Part shown: in pieces, positions 60,301 through 64,000 of the stretch | How the letters are laid out: each line of letters opens with the position of its first letter | How positions within the stretch are numbered: the stretch's first letter is position 1 | Assembly (NCBI GenBank): GCA_038363925.1 | Contig: JAQQWL010000003.1 | Span: 930,001 to 994,000 of the forward strand | From: Apiospora phragmitis | Lineage: Eukaryota > Ascomycota > Sordariomycetes > Amphisphaeriales > Apiosporaceae | Direction: 5' to 3' | DNA: 64,000 bases | Position numbers and translations under genes: made by a program | The notes under the pieces: model-generated | What the model was told of the DNA's origin: nothing | Seen by the model: only the letters and a program-made list of their open reading frames with translations | Databases searched by the model: none

Positions 60301-60770
60301 TTAAAAATAAATAAAGAAATACGCCGATAAAATAAAGTTAAAAGGACTAACCTTTAAAAAAGGAAAAAAAAGTTTACTTCTTATAACGTAATATTAAAAC
60401 TAAACGACCTAATAATAAACTAGACTTTAAAAAGATCGAACTATTTAAAATCGTAGAAATTATTTTAAAAACTAATTATCGATTATTACTACCTAAAATA
60501 ATACGGATACACCCCATATTTCATATCTCATTACTCGAACCAGCCCTTAAAAACACGAAAATCGATACATAGCTAAAAATCGAAACAGATTAATACGAGT
60601 ACGAAATCGAGAAAATTATCAATAAACGAAAAAAAAAACGAGGCTTCTAATACCTCGTCCAATAAAAAAGGTACCTACTAAAAAATAATACCTAAAAACT
60701 TAAAAAGCACCTAAAAAAAGCTATTAAAGAACTTCGGAAGTTTAAAGGACGACCTTAAACTTAATTAATA
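57390..60770 (+). pseudogene. pol of the complete chromovirus: protease, RT, RNase H, integrase, chromodomain (degraded)
   Basis: Protease near 57460-57500 (ALLDSGA). RT about 58100-58510, with PARYPILFVPQKSKNGKKK, KNRYPLPLIND, FTALNLPNAYNLIRIKEG and the active-site box as YLNNILIYS, both Asp codons of YxDD now Asn. RNase H near 58980-59090 (LNKLELNY, YDKELITIIKAF). Integrase about 59520-60080, with the zinc-finger part (HPAHGH-like) and core VDRF-like, FTKYTYFF and FDRNKLFTAKF. Chromodomain near 60590-60690 (EYEIEKIINKRKKKRGF). Chromodomains direct such elements to H3K9-methylated heterochromatin. Dozens of stops. Confidence 0.85.
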
Positions 60771-60849
60771 GCGACGGCTTTAACGAAATATTAAGGTATA
60801 CCTCGTCCTAATTAAAAAAAAGCCTAATAATAACATAAAAATAACCTTA

Positions 60850-61130
60850 GGCGACGGCCCGACCGCTGCCTTTTAATAAGCCTCCTCCTTAGCTTCCTCC
60901 CGCTTTACACGCTCCAGCTCCTTAACAGAGTTAAGACCACGCTAAACCGCTCGTATTATCTTTTTAAACTATAACTTTTTCTATTTTTAAAAACGCTATA
61001 CTTTCGCGTCTATCTCCCGACGACGCTCCTCGACCTCCTCGATCTCGGCCTCTAGCTTCGAATATTAAAGGGCGGCGTCTATTAAAACCTTCGCGAAAAA
61101 CCTTATATCGCAACCCGACTAATAGTTCGT
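60850..61130 (-). pseudogene. Antisense coiled-coil reading frame between chromodomain and 3' LTR
   Basis: Read on the strand opposite to pol, this gives charged helical sequence: AEIEEVEERRREIDAK, RGLNSVKELERVKREEAKEE. The equivalent part of Gypsy copy II, also antisense to its own pol, is far less damaged at 52380-52640 and reads REESAAEAHFLELQRQ, NEAVARLIRLRKQKEIA, RGLRSLNELKE. That two separately mutated copies keep the same reading suggests an original antisense gene in this retrotransposon family. Function unknown. Confidence 0.5.
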
Positions 61131-61446
61131 AACGTATTCGCCGTAACGGGACGAGTTATTTAAAAAAGTACGATAAATAAAACCGTAATAAATATAATAA
61201 AAATAACCGTTTAATATTTTTATAAAACTTTTAAAAATAATTTACGCAAAAAGATCGTAAATACGAAACTTTTTAATCTTAAAATATTTAAACGTATAAC
61301 ATTTTTTAATACGACTAAACGCTATAATAAATAGACGTTATAATAAAAATAAAAAGAAAAGAACTTATTAAAAAACTTAAAAAGATAAAAAAATAAAGGT
61401 ACTTATAAAACTTAGCGCTTTAAAAATAAAATAATTAAAAAAAAAA

Positions 61447-62035
61447 TATTATAACCTAGCTTAATTATACGGCCTAAACCTATAAAACTACCGGCACGGA
61501 ATTATTATACCTTAATTAAATTATAATATTATTAATATTAATAAAATTATTAATTATATTAATATAAATTTATTTATATTCTGTAACCGACCGCCGCTTA
61601 ATACGATACCGCCCCGGGCGATTATAAGACGCGAGAATATTTTTACGGAAGAAAAACAGAGGTCACGTAACGGATCTCGGGATCGCGCCCGAGATCTCGA
61701 GATCCGGATCTCGAGGATCTCGCGAAATCTACGAGATTTAAAAAGATTAATAAAAGAGGGATTAAATATATAATTACGAATATTTTTTATATATTTTATA
61801 TAAATATTTTTTATTTTAATAATTAATTTAAATATTAATTTAATATATTAATAAAATATATTATTTTAATAAATTTATTATATTTTTTAATTAAGTTTTA
61901 TAATTAATTAAAATATTATTTATTATATTAAAAGACCGAGTTTTTTATACGTTTAAATACTCTTTCGTTTAAGCTAATATAAACCCTAGTACGTCTAACG
62001 AGGTTTCTTTTAAACCCCGATAGCCGTTCGTTACA
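61447..62035 (+). repeat. 3' LTR of the complete chromovirus
   Basis: Ends CCGTTCGTTACA, then GTTTT target duplication. The 20-bp palindrome recurs at 61696-61715. It differs from the 5' LTR mainly by transitions. Confidence 0.9.
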
Positions 62036-64000
62036 GTTTTACGGTTTTATTAAAATAATGTTTTTATTCTTCGAAGGTTTTAATAATAATTATTAGCTCT
62101 TTATCGTATATTTAATAGTTAAGTTCTAATCTATTTAATTTTTTCGAAAAAAATACGACGGGGTATAGTTTTTCGTTATCGTCCCGTTAACTTAGTTAAC
62201 CTCCGATCGCATAATCCGATACGTCGGTTTCGATTTTAAAAAGTTTTACGGGGTCCGCTACATAAAGTATTAGTTCGTTAACGATCCGCTCTTTTATAAC
62301 TTAAAAGGCTACTTCTTTTTTATCGGTTTATATAAATAAGGTGTCCTTCTTAGTTATGTTCGTTAAGGGTATCGCTATTTTATTAAATCCGGGAATAAAA
62401 ATCCGGTAATAATTAGCTAATTTTAAGAAAGATCTGACTTCTATAACGCTTATAAGCGTCGGCTATTCCCTAACTGTTACTACTTTAAAGGATTCTATTC
62501 AGATTTCTCCGGGGGATATAACGTATCCTACGAAGGTAACCTAGCTTTGGTAGAACTCGCTCTTTTTTAAGTTAATTAATAGATTGGCGTCCTATAGCTT
62601 TTAAAATACTAGCTTTATATGCTCCTTATACTGTTCCTCGTTTTTAGAGTAGACGAGGATGTTATCGAGGTATATTACGACGAATTTATCGAGGTATTCC
62701 CGTAATACGTAATTAATTATAAATTAGAAGCTAGCTAGCGCGTTAATTAAATTAAACGGTATAGCTTAATATTCGAAATATCTATACTTAGTTCTAAACG
62801 CGGTTTTTTATTCTTTTTTTTTCCTTAATACGAATTAGGTTATATACGTTAAAGAGGTTAAGTATTATAAAGATTTTAACGTATAGCAGTTTATTTCGTA
62901 GGTCGCTAATTAAACGTAGGGGGTACCGGTTTTTAATAGTGATTTCGTTAAGCTTCCGATAATCGATATATATACGCCACTTAGGTTTTCCGTCCTTACT
63001 TTTCTTCGGGACGAAGAGGATAAGGAATCCTGCTGGCGATATGGATTGTCGTATAACTCCTTTCTTAAGGTTTTCCGTGATATAGTTTTTAAGGATTTGC
63101 TCGTACTCCTAGTTAAGTTTATATATAGGTATAAATAGGGGTTTCTTCCTATTTTTAAGGGGTATCTCGTGATCTTACCGTATGTAAAGCGGTAAACCTG
63201 TTTTTAATTTCTTATTAAAAAGGGTTTCGAATTACCGGTACTTTTTTAGTATAATTATTATAATGTTCGGCTTAGGTTTTTTAATAATAATATATATTTT
63301 AAATACTTTAAGTTTATTAGCGGGTCGCTTTTTAAACCGTTACTTATTAATTAAACCTTTTCCTAGTATATCTTACTAAAGTTAGCCTGTTTTTTAATTA
63401 ATTTTAAAATTATTTACCCGTAACTAGGGTATTTTTAAAATTATGTTGTATTTTGCGACGTCCGTGATATTATACGTAATTTGTTCGTAACGTCCTTTAA
63501 TATTAACCGGAAGGTTCGCGACTTCTTTCCGTACTTCTTTATTGTCGTAGGTTATAAATCCTTTATCGACGGTTTTATATCGGTATAGGGCGTTTTTCTC
63601 CGTTTAATTTAATTAGAGCTTATTAACGATTTATAATAAGATATAGTTTCTTTATACTCCGCTATTAAGTAATACTTTAATATAAACTCTTTTTACGCTT
63701 ATTATTAATATAATATACTTATAAAGGCCTTGGCCGTCCAAGGTCTAGTATAGGGACCGTTCTAGTCCCGCTTAATATTGTCCCTTTATAGTCGGCGGTA
63801 TCTATTTCCCGACCGATATAATCCCGCGTAAATAATAATTTCTTGCGATCGATCCTGTTATCGTCGCTATCTCTTCTTTTTTTATAGGGCGTTTCTTAGT
63901 ACGCCGGGGGAGGTAAGTTAAATCCTTTTCTTATGTGTAAGGCTAGCCCTAGTACTAGGATTCTAACTCGTCGGGGAATTCGAAGGTTTATTAGGTTCGT
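62036..64000 (-). mobile_element. Gypsy copy II, continued (RT to protease), RIP-degraded
   Basis: Resumes copy II after the nested element and matches positions 115-2080 of the window almost collinearly. RT lies about 62620-63060 (reverse reading includes EYLDKFVVIYLDNILVY-like residues), and the protease DSGA trace near 63655. It continues beyond the window, where gag and the 5' LTR should follow. Confidence 0.85.

Larger units (their letters stand above)
54357..62035 (+). mobile_element. Complete Ty3/Gypsy chromovirus, 7,679 bp, RIP-degraded
   Basis: Both LTRs are 589 bp (54357-54945 and 61447-62035). They start TATTAC/TATTAT and end TTATA/TTACA, i.e. TG...CA with transitions. The element is flanked by a perfect 5-bp duplication GTTTT (54352-54356 and 62036-62040). 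The order gag, protease, RT, RNase H, integrase, chromodomain defines a chromovirus. It splits Gypsy copy II, and removing it with one GTTTT restores a 22-nt alignment to copy I around position 115 without gaps. All frames hold many stops. Confidence 0.93.

Overview
The window looks like nuclear DNA of a filamentous ascomycete (Pezizomycotina, perhaps Sordariomycetes). The genes have short introns (about 50-120 nt) with CTAAC/CTGAC-like branch sites, and the protein families are fungal. Blocks of very AT-rich, stop-riddled retrotransposon alternate with blocks of ordinary GC content. The AT-rich blocks have almost no CpA/TpG but keep CpG, which is the mark of repeat-induced point mutation (RIP).

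Layout. 1-6.9 kb: RIP-degraded block, with a minus-strand Ty3/Gypsy element (LTR 3999-4618) followed by a Ty1/Copia remnant. 7.0-29.0 kb: gene island. 29.0-38.4 kb: RIP-degraded nest of a DDE transposase fragment, two Gypsy copies and a complete pogo-like element. 38.4-50.8 kb: second gene island. 50.8-64 kb: RIP-degraded nest of a pogo fragment, a second minus-strand copy of the Gypsy element seen at the left edge, and inside it a complete 7,679-bp plus-strand chromovirus with identical-length LTRs and a perfect 5-bp target duplication.

Island 1 holds a tRNA-Val, a broken UDP-glycosyltransferase, a hypothetical protein, an intact ACMSD/6-methylsalicylate-decarboxylase-like amidohydrolase, the 3' part of an F-box/LRR-like gene, a broken fructosamine kinase, and then a 10-kb section with two copies of a two-gene module. 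Each module pairs a divergent Hsp70-like ATPase with a helical partner protein (partner 1 at 16827-17964 with Hsp70-A at 18677-20941; partner 2 at 21848-23359 with Hsp70-B at 24088-26476). It ends with a truncated MFS transporter and a DUF3435 tyrosine-recombinase remnant. Island 2 holds a MATA-type HMG-box gene, an RNase III-domain gene, two unrecognised decayed genes, an NLR (DUF7708-type) N-terminal fragment and one intact CorA-like membrane protein.

Most island genes carry lesions of two kinds: single-base losses, mostly in short homopolymers, and TAG nonsense codons where a Gln or Trp is expected. The second kind fits C-to-T mutation. The first could be true decay or uncorrected long-read assembly error, and read-level data would separate them. 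The Hsp70/partner module is the most interesting biological unit here.
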